NCBI GenBank assembly: GCA_002205965.3
Contig: NADL03000673.1
Span: forward strand, 992,001-1,056,000
Reading direction: 5' to 3'
Origin: Kappaphycus alvarezii
Taxonomy: Eukaryota > Rhodophyta > Florideophyceae > Gigartinales > Solieriaceae
Length of the DNA stretch: 64,000 nt
In this document: positions 1-12,836 of the stretch, piece after piece
Numbering within the stretch: position 1 is the stretch's first letter
Layout of the letters: the number at the start of each line of letters is the position of its first letter
Notes under the pieces: model-generated
Seen by the model: the letters and a program-made list of their open reading frames with translations, nothing else
The model's database searches: none
What the model was told of the DNA's origin: nothing
Made by a program: the position numbers and the translations under genes

Positions 1-406
1 TATTATTCCCGAGGTGCGACGCTGGATCCTAGAGAAAAAAGAGCCAATTTCTTCAGAATGGATGGCCTTTGGCGAAACACGCCGCCTCATCGCCGTGTCA
101 ATGTTCCCTACAGGTTGAGCACGGGTGCACCGTTAAAAGGGGCGCAGACTCGCCACGGGGACGAGAATAAGGGAGTTACCGGCAGGACACTGGACACAAA
201 GGACAATAACACCGTCTAAGGACAATAAAACCGTCAAAGACCAGAATTTTTAAAAATTACAAAGGGCATAGAGAAGTCACTTGCGCCCTATGCTGTCACG
301 CGCAATAGGGATCGTGTATTGGCCCATGAGGAACCCAAACGCCGTATAGGAGATGTCGTAAGAGTGGTTTTGGTGTTTTGCAAAAGCAACTACCGCGTCT
401 TCACAA

Positions 407-1057
407 TTGTGTGCACCACTTCTATGTCATTACGGTACATCCAAAAGGGTGTCAGATACTGGGGCAGGCCCAACTTTGGTTTACACAAAAATGTTACCGC
501 CGTATTGGAGATCTTTTGTTACAAAATATTTGGACACCACCCTGATTACTGCCGCATCTAACAATCCTTTTCACCCTTTAGGATTCATCCCGTTACTCAA
601 AATAATTGGAGACCTGACGCAGAAGATACAATTCTTGGTGCTCGACAACCTAGCGGTGTTTTGCATCCTTGTAACATCCTTTATCGACTTGTTATTCAAG
701 GCAATCTTACCCAGAAGGAGAAAAGTTACTTATTATGACGCCCCAGCTATTGAGACTATATCGAGAGTCGGAAATGAGAAATCATCGGAAGGGAAAGGTT
801 TTTCCCTACCTAATAAGTTGTGGGTCTCCCAGCTACGGAGAATCCCACCAATGTCCCAAGCGGCCGTTTTAGTCCATACGGAGGCCACGGAGCTGAAGAT
901 AATACGGAACTCCCACCGGACTGTCGCTGAGAATCATCTCCTGATGGGGACCAAAGTACCCGGCGTAATCCTTGCAAAAAGAACTTCCCGCAGAGATGAC
1001 AAACTGCAGTTTCCAACCGGTGTAGCTTCACAAAGGGCAACTAGTGGGCCACTCTGA
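407..1057 (+). pseudogene. Retropepsin-like aspartic protease segment of the gypsy-like element
   Basis: This 216-codon open frame contains the active-site signature DTGAG (Asp at 455-457), followed by a hydrophobic stretch and a segment reading roughly LAVFCILVTSFIDL, which fits the second half of a retropepsin (the hydrophobic-Gly-x-x-Phe/Ile-Asp region). The tail RRRKVTYYDAP is the usual linker into RT in gypsy-type pol. In the element it would cleave the Gag-Pol polyprotein. It is the only uninterrupted domain of this copy, but the RT directly downstream is full of stops, so it is not expected to act. The ATG at 407 is only the first in-frame Met and probably lies inside the original pol frame. 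Confidence 0.6.
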
Positions 1058-1335
1058 ACACACTCCGAAGGTCATCTTCGCTCCAGAGGAGGTGCGAAAA
1101 CGGAAGTATGCAACAACAGAATCTCTTAACGGAAGCACAGTAGCCGATTGGAGCAACTAATTCCACGTAGCGTTAAAATGCCGCAAAGAACGAATTTTTA
1201 AGCATGTTCAGCGCCATGTGGCCGGAAAAGTTGGGAACTATTAAGGCCAACAGACACAGAACAGAGCTGAAAACCGGAGTTTGGCCGGTGTATCAACAAA
1301 CGAAAAGGGCGGGCACGAAGGTAAACTACATCGAA

Positions 1336-1905
1336 CGCTAAGAGGTAGACCGATTGTTGAAGGAAAGTATCATCGAGCTATCCCAAGATGAATGAAAAAG
1401 ATCTGACATACTTATTTCAAAATCCGATAGATCGATGAGGTTTGTATGTAGGCTACCGGCCGTTGAACTCCTCAACTATGTGCGAATCTTACCCCATCCA
1501 CAAAATGGTCGCGTTCATTGATTCCTTGGGCGATGCCGAGGTGTTCACCGAATTGGATTGAAGCAGTGGATAATAGAGAGTATCCATTGACGACTGTGAC
1601 AAAAAAACGAAGTTCCCCAGCCATTCGGGGCTATATCGTTTTCGGCGCATGCTTTTTGGACACTGGAACGTGCCGCCAACGCATCAAAGGGCGGATCAGC
1701 ATAATTATATCAAGTACTCCTTCGTCTTCTTGAATTACGTGATCTGGTACCCAAGTCGAGGCGGGAATACTTTGGCCGTCTCCGAATGGTGCTAACTCTC
1801 CTGCAGGAAGCGGGAGCGTCGCTGAAGCTGAAGAGGTGCAGGTTTTTCGAGGCCTCCTTCAATTATCTGGGCCATGAGGTGCGCCCAGGTAAGTTGGATG
1901 TGGCG
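1336..1905 (+). pseudogene. Gypsy-type reverse transcriptase remnant
   Basis: Across shifting frames one reads conserved RT pieces in order: a fragment like SIIELSQDE, a KSDRSMRF-like fragment near 1420-1445, an LGRC/VFTEL-like motif A region near 1530-1560, a motif B region around 1640-1690 and the thumb motif EAGASLKLKRCRFF followed by YLGHEV near 1806-1880. The catalytic YxDD box is represented by FLNYVIWY near 1722-1750, so both catalytic aspartates appear lost. Several stops are present, for example TGA in place of an expected Trp. It is a dead copy that once made cDNA for the element. Confidence 0.65.
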
Positions 1906-2039
1906 TCGAAAACTGCAGGCTTTGGAAAACTGCGGCAATCGAAATAGAAAACAGAACTGCGATCCTTCCCGGGGTCTGTAGATCTACCACCCGTTTGTCC
2001 GCAGCTATGCGGACATCGGTCACTCGCTCAGGCGCAAGT

Positions 2040-2560
2040 TGGCAAAGGATCAGCCGTTTGGTTTTGACACCCTCACCCAAGAGGAGTTCGAAGCTTTTGC
2101 GTTACTAAGGAAAGCTCGTACATCCCCACCGGTGCTCGCACTCCAAAGCAGAAGCGTACCTTCTACATCGACAAAGATGTATGCGATCGCCAGGCAAGAT
2201 TTTGTCTACTACCGTAGCAGCCGATAGCAGTTTTCCTGACGATCGGATATTGGATTCGTACGCTTTCAAAGCCAGAAAGTAAGTGCAGTGCCACCGAGAG
2301 AGAATGACTTGCGATGGTGTGGTGCGTCAATAAGCTATGTACCTATTTGGAGGGTACACGTTTCGTCTTGAGTACAGATCATCAACCGTTTCAATGGTTC
2401 CCGACGTTTACGGACTTTACGGGCCATTTGGCGCATTGTCCACGCCGCTTGGTGAAATTCGATTTTGAGGTGCGGTAAAACCCCGCCAAGAAGCATAACC
2501 TGGCTGATGCCATGTCGAGGCTCTCCATCGAAGGAAGCGACCCAAACCCCCCTGGATGAG
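2040..2560 (+). pseudogene. Gypsy-type RNase H remnant
   Basis: The start carries the RT-RNase H connection signature (FDTLTQEEFEAFALLRKA, then a PVLAL segment) at 2055-2145. Further on, the pattern Y-S-A-T-E-R-E-C-L-A-M-V-W near 2278-2320 and STDHQPFQWF near 2371-2400 match the second half of gypsy RNase H, ending in a NLADAMSRL-like motif near 2500-2525. All are classical positions of the domain that degrades RNA in the RNA-DNA hybrid. The pieces lie in different frames with in-frame stops, so the domain is inactive. Confidence 0.65.
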
Positions 2561-2879
2561 GAAATTACGTGCTTACATCGATGCTGAGCGTGCCTGTACG
2601 GAAAAAATACCCCTCTCAGGGAAAAGCACTACGCATAGACGGTGGTTTTCGACTCAACCGTATCTGCAGACGAAATGCTGCGGGAACAGAGGACGGACCC
2701 GTGGTGCGCCAGATGGACCAATTTCTAATAAGGCCAACTCGGCATTTCACATGGGACAGAAGGCCTTTTGATTAGGGCCGCAAGCTGAAGGGTGTCCTAG
2801 AGGTCGTCGTTCCAGAATAGTTGCGCGCTCTAGTACTGGCATCTGACCATTATTCGAAGCTCATGGGCACCCGTGGGAT

Positions 2880-3330
2880 CTCGAATGTATTAGAACTTAT
2901 GCGGGAGTTGTGCTGACCGAGTACGGCGAACGATGTCTTCCAAACGATGTAAGACGGTGGTAACTGCGCGCGAACGAGGGAAAATACTATGCTCCACCAT
3001 GAGCACATTAAAATGTTCACAGCCGCGTGCCCTTTGGAGTCATCGCCATGGATCTTATTTTACCCCTACCCGGCACCGATAGTGCCAAACGCCATGTACT
3101 TCTGATCATCTATAGGTTCTCTAAGCTGTTCAGGAGAGTCCATCTGAAAGATACTAAAGCAGTACGGTTTAAAAGGTGATCCTTTACTCTTAGATCTGTC
3201 CTTCAGTCATTCATCTGTACGTTGCTAAAAGACAGAGGATCCTAGTTTGCGTCCAAGTTCTCTGCTGCAGCTTTCCAGCTACTAAGGGAAGTCGACACCC
3301 ATCCTTTACAAGAAGCAAATCACTTTTGGA
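2880..3330 (+). pseudogene. Integrase core remnant of the gypsy-like element
   Basis: At 3029-3160 the frame reads a segment close to the gypsy integrase core start: VPFGVIAMDLILPLPG, then a HVLLIIYRFSKL-like stretch, in which the Asp of AMD is the first catalytic acidic residue. Near 3225-3285 a DRG-S-FASKF-like piece resembles the second catalytic Asp region. Frames shift between these pieces. The zinc-binding HHCC part could not be placed with confidence; a CPTCN fragment lies unusually far downstream, near 3371, which hints at rearrangement or a second nested fragment. Confidence 0.5.
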
Positions 3331-3399
3331 TATGTCATCAACGTACTTCTGTGAAAAGTAGTCGTGTCTTGTCCAACGTGCAACAGAAAGCTCATCAAA

Positions 3400-3488
3400 C
3401 TAGTTTTGATCCCTAGGAAGTTGATATGCTGAGGGAAATTACAGGCTTAGCAACGATTAATCGTCAAGGTAATTTTGGAACTTTGACC
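3400..3488 (+). repeat. Diverged repeat, inverted partner at 18332-18419
   Basis: This stretch aligns along about 88 bases with the reverse complement of 18332-18419. Shared blocks include AGTTGATAT, CTGAGGGAAATTAC and ATTAATCGTCAAGGTAATTT. By eye identity is roughly four in five positions. One frame here reads TINRQGNFG-like, as does its partner. It could mark a second, oppositely oriented copy of the same retroelement. Confidence 0.6.
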
Positions 3489-4631
3489 TTTGAGGTTAAA
3501 TTCTTAGAGAGTATAGAAACGAGGGATTGAGAACGCCTAAGAAGTCTTTAAAGTACGGCTACAGTGGAAATGTTCACTGCACCACCCGGAGTACTTCGTT
3601 CGACCTGTTATTGACGCGAAACCATCCCTCGGTGCATTTCTCTACAATCCCACCGGCGAAAGTCTCGTAGCTAGCGAATGCGGGAAATTCTCTGGCCTAG
3701 TCCAAGCGCTTCGCAATGCGAAAGGTAGCGAAAAAACTCCAAAAGGAGGAGAAACATATGCAGGAATCCTAAACGCGATATAAAGAAAACTTTTACAGAA
3801 AGGTAAAGGACCATCTTAAAGGTGAAGATTAGAGGCTCATCGTATCTGGACAAGCTCATCTTCCGGAAGCGCTACCTAGAGGATCCAGGGCCCATAAAGC
3901 GGAGAAAAGCAATTGGCGAAGCTGGTACACACGGCAACAGGGCCTTCTAAGGTAGTTTTCGTCCATTTGCACACAATACCATCGAGGAGAACGGCATCCA
4001 CGTGCAATGAGTCAGGATAGGGTGGCTGTGACACTAAGTACGCGTCTTCACCAAAAGAAAGGAATGGGCACCAAATAGGAAGCGAAAGAGTCAGCCACAT
4101 TCGGGAGGAAGTGACATTTAACCCTTCTAACGGCTGATATGGCACCGCCGCCATGGCCCGGGCTATCAGTACCTCGCGAGCTGGTTCGGATATGACCCAA
4201 AGGAAGATGAATGAATGGCTATACGAGGAAGACATTCACTGCCATTTTTTTGTACAGTACTGGCGACGGAAGCGCAATTCGGTAACCTCTCTCTATCTCC
4301 TCTATAAAGGACGGCCTACTATAAAGGGCGAGGTAAATGGGGATAGAACGAACGAGAGGTGACGGCAGAACTACAGGAATAAACCATCGCCTAAGGTTGG
4401 CACGAGCGCAGAACAAAGAACATAACGACGTCAAAGAAGTTTACTACAAAATGGCAGGGCGTGTACTGGTAGGAATCTGGACTGCAGGATCTACGCGAGT
4501 ATAACAAAGAGGACTGGAGTCGGAGGCGATGCTTCGCCCCAGGGTGAGATGAAGGGCGATCCAAGGGCGCGGGAGCATCAGTTGGGTGTTTGCTTTGACA
4601 CTACGCGATCTCACGCTCGTACCGCGCCGCT

Positions 4632-5060
4632 AGGAGGAAGGGGGGGAAATACTGTTGAGGGCTAAAGTAGCGTTCAGCTAGGTCTCACTGAAGGGCCACT
4701 TCGGTTCCCGATAGGCGCTTCATTTCTCTTAAAAGCCAGTTCTCCAAGGAAAAAGAGACCACCAACTGTCGAGATAAAGAAAGAGCGTCCTCTACGGTCC
4801 GATGGGCGAGGACCCCGGGTGCGTAGTAGTCATCTTGAAGGTCAGACAGCAGTGGGCCGATGCGTATTATGTCCTCTTCGATAACACAGACGTCCCAAAC
4901 CAAAGTCAGCATAGTCGCCAAAGAGTTTCGACAAGTTCCGGGTCTCCATTACAATAAAAAAATAAAGAAATACACCCTTTTTTCTCTCTCTGCCCTTCCT
5001 TTTGTTATCTGCATGACAAAATTCTTCGAATGGAGAATTGGAAGATGAACTATTCATCGC
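4632..5060 (+). repeat. Polypurine tract and putative 3' LTR
   Basis: A purine run (AGGAGGAAGGGGGGGAAA, 4632-4649) is followed within a few bases by TGTTGAGGG at 4653. Retroviral-type LTRs begin with TG directly after the plus-strand primer tract, so 4653 is a plausible LTR start. The sequence to about 5060 has an AATAAA-rich stretch near 4952-4968, as expected of an R region. The right border is a guess, and no matching 5' LTR lies inside the window. Confidence 0.4.
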
Positions 5061-8000
5061 CTAATATTGTCCTCATGGATGCGAAATAGGCAACTGTGAC
5101 GTAAAAAATATCGAGAACAGTTTGAAGAGGGCACGCGAAAAGCATCTTAGATATTGTTTCTGTGGAACAAAGTTATATTTTATTGTGAAAAAATCAATCT
5201 AGGCAACAAATACGACTGCAGTACCACTGGCATGATCTGGGTAGAATGTATTATTTAATACCGATTTTTTAGTGACAAGGAAATAGCGGGTCAGTGATAA
5301 TCTCAAGAAATTTTTTTGAGAATCTTGCGACATTCTGAAAACTTTGCGACATGAATTGCACCATTGAACGAAAAAATAACACAGTAAAGCATATTTAAAA
5401 GATATAGACTTACTTTCTGCATTTGAGGAGGAAAAACACGAAGTATTTTCACCTTCTCACAAGGTAACCCTGAAATTCATTTCGTCAAAGCCACGGAGTT
5501 GCCTGGGCCCAAAAATTAATTACTGCCATAGACTGAGCGGCCGAAGTCCTAACCTCAACCTACTGAAAATGTGTGTGAAGCGATCGGGAGGGCTTTGCAT
5601 AGCAGTTTGAGGAAGCTTTCTACTGTCCTAGAGCTATGGGATACATTTATTGAAGAATAGTTGAAATTTGAACAGTTGCCCTTTTATGATCTCTTTGCAG
5701 CGTGGAGGGGTGCCCTTTGGACATTACTGCACATAGAGGGGAAAAAATACCCAAGATTAGGCCCTTAAACTTAGAGTGTCCTCACATATGTCACTTCGTA
5801 TATATATATTTGAACCTTCTGGGTTTCCTTTCCGGAATGTTTATTGAAGAAATGTAACTATCTTTTTGAAATTTGCCTCCATTGTATCTCTTTTGAAAAA
5901 TCTCTTTTGAATATAACTTTCCTTGAAAAAAACACCTGTGATTCTATGTGTTTTTCGAGCACTTTATTTAGCAGAAGAGCTTGAAAACAGATTAGAAACA
6001 AATCATGATTTTAATGATTGGATGTGAAAATTTTGTATTTCGAAAAGGCCAAGTAAGGACTACTGCATTGAATATCCTATTCCGTGGACCCAACTGCACA
6101 TTTAATGCAAAGTATTCAATTCTGTTCGGCTTTATCGTATTGAAAAGCAAGTGAATTACTCAGTTTTACTTAAATATGCTCTTTTAGTTCTTAAAACTTA
6201 TGTTTTAACAGTATCGATGAATAATTTATCAGCAAAAATAAATAAATGGAGTTGTTTGAGGGTTGCTGAAATGCTAAAGAAATTTTTGGGCGGATTGTTT
6301 ATACTTGTTTCCGGACATCTAATTAACGTGTAAAAGTACAAATATATGTCTCGAATGGAATTATCAAAAAGAGAATTTTATTTATTTATGATATAAAGAG
6401 TGATGTGGAATTTATTCGAAAATAGGCTGAAACTTATTATATTCAAATTAGAGTATGATATACGCAAAGCTCTGAAGAGTTTTAAACGAACTGAAGACCT
6501 CAATTATCATTGAGTGACGCCTTTGGATTTCGAGGAAGCCATATGAGATTTTCTCGAATAAATAAAACCAAAAATTTTATGAAAGAGCGATGTAGGTGAA
6601 AGGTAATTATTCTTACTACATTTTGCATATAAAGTTCTCGTATTGATGTTTCTACATCTGTAAATATCTTTTATTACTAAATTATTGTCATGAAAACATA
6701 CTGTTGAACAGAAAATTTTTATAGTAACGAAATAATATTTTGTAACGTGTAACTATTGCAGTATGAATTGATGAAATTGATTTATTTGAGCTTTTGTGCG
6801 ATATTTTTGATGCGCACAGATATTAAATTGGTAATCAGACATATTTACATGGCATATGTCAATATTTGCCAGTATTTTCCTCTTTTTAACTTTTGAATCT
6901 GTGCCGACCGCATATAATCCGCATGTGCCTCCCTGAAACCCAATACTGTAGCAAGGCCCAAATATTGAGATAAGAATTGGTATTTATTTCCATATTAGGG
7001 AGTACCATATTTATTGATGCAATAGCTCTTGCTTTTATCCTCGAAACCAACTGAAAAATTTTCTTCCAGGATGAGCCATAAAATCAATAAGGTTCTGTTT
7101 TCAAAGCATATGCGTGGAAAGAAAGTTCTTTTGCTCCTTGCGTAGTGAATAATTTTAATTATTATTGTTACGTATTTTGTAATGATGAGGATATTACAAA
7201 TAATCAATCAGTGCCAGAAGAACAAAAAAATTAGAGAGAGTATGAATTAGAATGATCATTTTCCGGCTTTGAACTATTTACTTATTGTATGTATTGCTTT
7301 CAGTGGCATTGACAGAACTTTAGGTATGCTTGCCCAAATTCTCTGCTTTATCAAACGGGATAGTGTCCAAATATGTGCGGTATTTGGTTTCGACTTTTAC
7401 ATTATAGACATCTTTTAAGCGCTTAACCTGTTACCAGAGCACCTTAATAATTTTATTTTCAAGACCAAAGATTTATGCTTTTTCAATGGGAGTAAAATCT
7501 TCCACAATAAAAATAAATGGGATTGAATTTTTTCGACGCATTACATTAGTGCATACGCTGGACTTAAGTCTCAATCTCCGGTTCACGGATACAAATGAGA
7601 GCTCGACGTCATCCTTCCTGATATGAATGTTAAGTATGCGGTGGTAGTGCACTCAGCCGGCAGTACTATTGCTTCAGGAGGTTTACGATATTTTTGATGG
7701 AGGAAAGCCATTTTCGTTCTGTTTTAATGGGTTTTATATTCTTTTGGGCAACGTATTGATGAATGTCTTAAGCTAGCGGTGCAAAACTTCTGCAAAGAGT
7801 TTCCATTACTGTACTACTGTATTTTTGTCATGACAAAAACTCTCATCTAGGACTATACACTATATTTCTTTTTGTAAAGATATTGATTCTGCCGGATACC
7901 AATATTTTACTTTTAAAGTACTTAACGCAACAAAAAACGTATTTTCGTCCCTGAAAAGATGCCATGATCTCTGAAAAAGAGTGCCATGCCATAAATTTCT

Positions 8001-9225
8001 CAGATTTCCTGATTTATTCTCCATCATTTTCCCAAATTTTATCTCTGAAGGACTACAGCCATGAAAGCTGCTATATTTTTATTGTATTTCGTTACAGACT
8101 AAGAGAAGATTATTTCGGTAGCATAGAGAGTAAATTTGACCAACATTGTCTTAGCAGCGTACAAAATAGACAGCAAAACAACGGATAAATATTAAGCCAG
8201 CATAATCGTTCTCAGTACTACTTTTCCTATTTAAAAAGTTTGAATCGCTTTCGATCCTTCCGATAGTACACAGTACTATAACTACATGGCTACATTTCAA
8301 AATGAATAAAACGGAACAATTTTCCACAAAGTTCTTTTAACAGCCACACTGCCTTCCGAGAGCCTTTTATTATCTTTTGAGAAATTAAAGATCTGAACGG
8401 TTACATAATTCGACAAAACTCGTGTGACACTCCCATTCCAAGAGTATATTGACACGTTTAGATCATTCGAAGACGGATAGGTGAAAGGAAAACTGATGTG
8501 CTCCATTGAAAATTTTGAACTCACTTCTATCACACACAGATACTTCATGGGCTGTGAGCCAGATCAAAGAAGATGCTGGGATAGAGAATTAAAAGTTTTG
8601 AGGGAAGATAATATTACTATCGATGATTTTTCACGTAACACCAGCGAAGCTACTTTTCCCAGTTTTCAATATCTATAATTGATTCGTCTTTATAGTTGTA
8701 GATTGTTTCCCCAGTTACCCTTGTTAATGGTATAAATTCGCAAGTTGATCAAAAACTGGACTGCGGTCATTGATTTTATTTAAATGAAATATGTCACAAT
8801 ACAATAATTTTCAAATTCCAATAATTGAGAGGCATACCATGTTTCCCGTTCTCAATACTGATCTTTAAAATTTAAATATGTATGTATAATTTTTATAAGA
8901 GGTGTTCCTTAAGTTATAACATGATTTTAGCTTGATTTTTACTGATGCACTATTTAGGGTACCTGTTTATAATTATGGAGTGGTTATACAGATAGAAATA
9001 TGAAAAATATGACTGATATCGCGTTTATTTGTAAGATAGTTTCATATATTGGTTTATGGAGAAATGAATTGGTTTTCTCAGTAAGCCCTTTTATCCGTGA
9101 AAAATTATACAATTGTTCAAGAGCTCAAAAGTGTCTTTGTGCTTCAAATTTTACGAGCTGCGTAAGTCTTTCTCAAACAAATAAACGTTCAAGTCACAGG
9201 GAAAATGATCTAACACTGAGTTAAA
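5061..9225. other. AT-rich stretch without recognisable genes
   Basis: Strongly AT-rich, with many A and T runs. Open frames are short (under 85 codons), show no conserved motif and match the chance expectation for such composition. No tRNA, palindromic element or transposon domain was recognised. It probably consists of old, decayed mobile DNA. Confidence 0.5.
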
Positions 9226-9535
9226 TACATATGTTGTGGTCCGCTCAGTTGCACAAAGAAAGGCAGCGCATGTGGCTCAGTGGTTAACGTTTTCACCAGT
9301 TTATTGGCCTAGTTGACGTTGCCGCTATGGTTGGGGGTTCGATCCCCGCTGGGTGCACTGGAGTTGGAAATTTGTTCCGGGTAGTACCATAATGCTCAGT
9401 GTAAGCCCTGAACCCCTCAACAAGCATATTGTGATGGTCACTCTGAGTGAGGGGGGGAGTTGAAATATACATTTATGGTCCGCTCAGTTGGACAAAGAAA
9501 GTCATCGCCTGTTTCTCAGTAGATAAAGTTTTCAA
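9226..9535 (+). mobile_element. tRNA-derived SINE with a partial tandem copy
   Basis: A tRNA-like head contains a polymerase III A box (TGGCTCAGTGG, 9273-9283) and a B box (GGTTCGATCC, 9336-9345) about 50 bases apart. A non-tRNA body follows, with a CCCCTCA...TGAGGGG hairpin near 9414-9457. The leading segment (starting ATACAT, then GGTCCGCTCAGTTG, ACAAAGAAAG) occurs twice, at 9226-9299 and again at 9466-9534; the second copy has a decayed A box. Acceptor-stem halves do not pair properly, so this is not a functional tRNA gene. Transcription would be by RNA polymerase III, with mobilization by LINE machinery. Confidence 0.7.
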
Positions 9536-12500
9536 CAAATTCGACATTTACCCTAAACAGTTCTGTGATGCATTGTTTGATCTTTTCAGATCGAAAAAAG
9601 TTCGATTCAGTTTTAAGCAGTGATTGGAGTTAGCGCTAAGTAATTTGTTCCCTATTCGCAAAAAGAAACTATTCGGTTGTTATGAGGTACGCTAACCTAG
9701 ACCTTAAAAAATTGAGGAACCTTTTTGCAGAGGCCTTACTACCCTCTAATAGGCCAACAGAAAATTTTTTCCGTTCTCCACCGTTTCATCCGAGAATATT
9801 ATGAAAACATAGTGCGAGCGTTTGATTCTTCATCAAAAGTCCAAAAGTAGTAAATTAGGATTGGATTCTAGTTACTGAGTACCAAAAAGAGGTGTACTTT
9901 CCATTTTCAAAGCTCTACAGCTCAATCAAGCATAAATTCGAGGAAAATCTCTCTCTATGTCACAAGTGGTTCAATAAGCGGTAAGACTCCTCAATTATCA
10001 CCCATTGGAATGAAATTAAAGCGAAATATTCTCTTCTTGAGATCTTAAGTTTAATTACTGAAAAGATCGACAATCGCGATACCTCTTTTCTGTTGTGTAG
10101 CAACTTTTGTGGGTACGGCAAAAAAAGACGGCTCCGATATTGTAAGATTGACTTAAAGCCTAAGCACTCTTTATGAACGAAGTTTTTTGTGGTATACAAA
10201 GTGCAGTTCTTAAATTTATCTAATCTGACTAAGTTTAAACTTCCACATATCCTTCAGTTCTCAAGACAGGTACTTTTTGACCACCACCTCTGAATATTTA
10301 CCTTGCAAAGTTATAAATTTATCGAATCTTCTACCAGTGCATGAATTGCTGAAGATTTACCATAGAAAACTTATTCATGACCAAACCCCGGAAAACAAAT
10401 ATTATTCTTCAAAATCTCTCCTTACCACTCTGGACTTTCTTCAGATTTAACTCGAAAGCGTTGAGGCCCTTTAAAGTCGACTCCTTTTCCATAGTATGCC
10501 ACTGCTATTAAATTTAAAATAACATGCGTTCACATCTCAGTAACGAAAGTGCTATTCTGTATATATTGTAATAATAGCTCTGAGCCAGGATTAGATACAA
10601 GAAATCAATTCTTCAAGTCAAAAGTCAATTTAATACCTCCAGCCATTTCCAAAATTTCTCAGAAGAAAAACGTAAAATATCGGAAATGGTGTACTGACCT
10701 GTTTATTAATGGCTCACTCGTCTCCGTGACTTCAGTCATCCACATGTTGTCGAAGCCAAAGTTTATAATCGGCCAATCCTAAGCGATAGTTGATGCAAAC
10801 TCCCTAATTTCAAATATCTGCCTGGAAAAGTTTTCAAAGGTCATAGAGAAATACGCGGCAGCTGTTGCATCGCGCAGCGGATACTCTACGGGGGGGATGA
10901 AGAGACGCCTATACCAGAAACTAAGCTACGCTATTGGTCCACAAGCGCGGCGTCAGTAAGTCTTGTCCCGCAGCACGCAGAAGTTAGTCACCCTATTCAA
11001 AATTAATTTTGTAGCGACTTCACAGTGTTGCACATACATATTACAGTGACGAAAACAAGTAATATTCCTATAATGTACAGTATATCCCAAAATTCAACTA
11101 CACATTTGATGCTGTTACTTGGCTAAAATCAGTTCCGACGAGTGCATAACACAAGGTTATTTTTTAGGGAATATTTAAATGTATTTACCATATGCACGCG
11201 CTCCAAATGTGTGAATATATAATAAAACTACCTCGGAAACGTGGATCCAATATTTTTTTAAAGATTGCATCAACCACTCATAATTGCCCCCGATAATTTG
11301 CAGTCGGTGGTACTGGTGATACAGTAATACGTAGATTTTCACGTACAAATGGTGACACTTTGGGGGAGCGTGGATTATTATATATTTCTAACTATCCAAT
11401 AACGTAGGAGCGCCATTAACGGAGACAATTTAACGCTCGAGATATTTGAACACAGTGGTTGCCGAGCAATCTCTGCAAGCTTGAAATTTTAAAAACATTC
11501 TTTTTCGCTAAATATGTTAATTGGGCAGTTTGCCTTACGTTTTCTAAACCGTGAGAGGCAAAAACTGCATAATGTCGGACAGTTCATGAATGAATTGTGA
11601 GAAGGGGACAACAAAGTAACACCAAAGATTACAGCATAGCATGTGATGACCAGATTTATGTATTTTCTCCTGTTATTTCACGGTTTGGTTGAGAGTTAGT
11701 TTAAAATTACGTAATCATTGGGTCAACTCTGTCGGAAGACAGACAGTGAATATCCCCTTCAAAACGTTACTTAAACAAGTTTTTCTTTTTTTCAGCACAA
11801 CATAATTTTTGACCACCAAGGAGAGCAAGAAGAGTATTTTTCTTTCTAAAAACAAAAAAAAATGAGAAAAAGGACAGGATCGCAAGAGAGTGATTATTTT
11901 GATGCTGTAGGGTATGTATGAACACATTTAACCCAACTCTGATTCTCGTTACTTAAGTTGCTGAGACTTACCATTATTGGAGAATTATCCACCGAAAAGA
12001 TGCAACGTCGGTATATCTCCTTGTGCTGGCCTCCTGCGAATGAGCCGCAAACTGAGGTCTAGAATTTTGCAGTTACTGAGCAATCAACCAATACATTGCA
12101 CTACCTATCGAAATCTGTAAAAGGTGAACCAAATGAAGATGAAAAGATCATTTTTACTTCCTTTTCGAACTGGAAGTGCTCACAAAATTCCATCCTAAAG
12201 CAATTATACGAGCAATTTTTGGTGTTTATATCTCCAATTAGAACTAAATCACACGAAAAATCCATGACAGCCTATTCGAGATAGCCGATCGTATTTGTGT
12301 CAGAATGAAACTTGTAATGGCTTTCAAGCATCAGCTGCTGAGAAAAAATATATTTTGCGTCAGCCCTTCATGGAGGCTGATGTTATACTTCTATATATGC
12401 TTATCCAATTAGAGCATCTCAAGGATAGCTTGGACGTGCAGCTGATTAAAGCCACTCTTCTAATCGTTGGCCATCATCCTAGCTATTTCCGTGAATTCCT

Positions 12501-12803
12501 TGTGTTCTAAAGCACCATGGAAAAATCATTGAGCAGAATTATCGATCTAATATATGAGTTATCCTGCTTTTTTTACCGCTTAGACTGTGATTTAACCTGT
12601 AAATGATGTGATATCGTAAAAGAAAGTCGATATATAAAGAAACGTTTCATGTGAGATTGCTATCTCTAAGAATGAATCATATTTGCGACCTTTTGAGAGC
12701 GACAAACATTATTTTCGTGAGCACCAGAGTTCGTAGCAGGTGTTGGAGCGCACTTAACTGAAAATTAATAGAAAATATTGTTTCCTCATTGTTTCTGTTA
12801 ATC
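9536..12803. other. AT-rich stretch without recognisable genes
   Basis: No open frame here has recognisable domains, and the longest are under 85 codons with low-complexity composition. No structured RNA or transposon hallmark was seen. I regard it as decayed intergenic or mobile DNA. Confidence 0.45.
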
Positions 12804-12836
12804 GAATCAGGTCCGGATTCAAGCCGGACCTGATTC
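12804..12836. repeat. Perfect inverted repeat, 13-bp arms, 7-bp loop
   Basis: GAATCAGGTCCGG (12804-12816) is followed by a 7-base loop and its exact reverse complement (12824-12836). The arms are GC-richer than the surrounding DNA. No gene lies nearby, so a role as a transcription terminator cannot be argued; a foldback relic or structured transcript is possible. Confidence 0.75.

Larger units (their letters stand above)
1..5060 (+). mobile_element. Ty3/gypsy-like LTR retrotransposon, decayed
   Basis: Pieces of a pol polyprotein occur in Ty3/gypsy order on the + strand: retropepsin-like protease, reverse transcriptase, RNase H and integrase core. They are followed by a polypurine tract and a putative 3' LTR. 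Stops and frameshifts break every domain except the protease segment, so the copy is dead. No gag or 5' LTR could be recognised; the element probably begins left of the window. The right end is approximate because no target-site duplication was found. The domain order is seen directly; the family assignment rests on pattern recognition of conserved motifs. Confidence 0.75.

Noticed and set aside
9262..9356. A tRNA gene, because of clean A and B boxes
   Set aside because: The acceptor-stem halves do not pair over seven bases, the intervening part does not fold into an anticodon arm, and the sequence continues into a duplicated SINE-like body.
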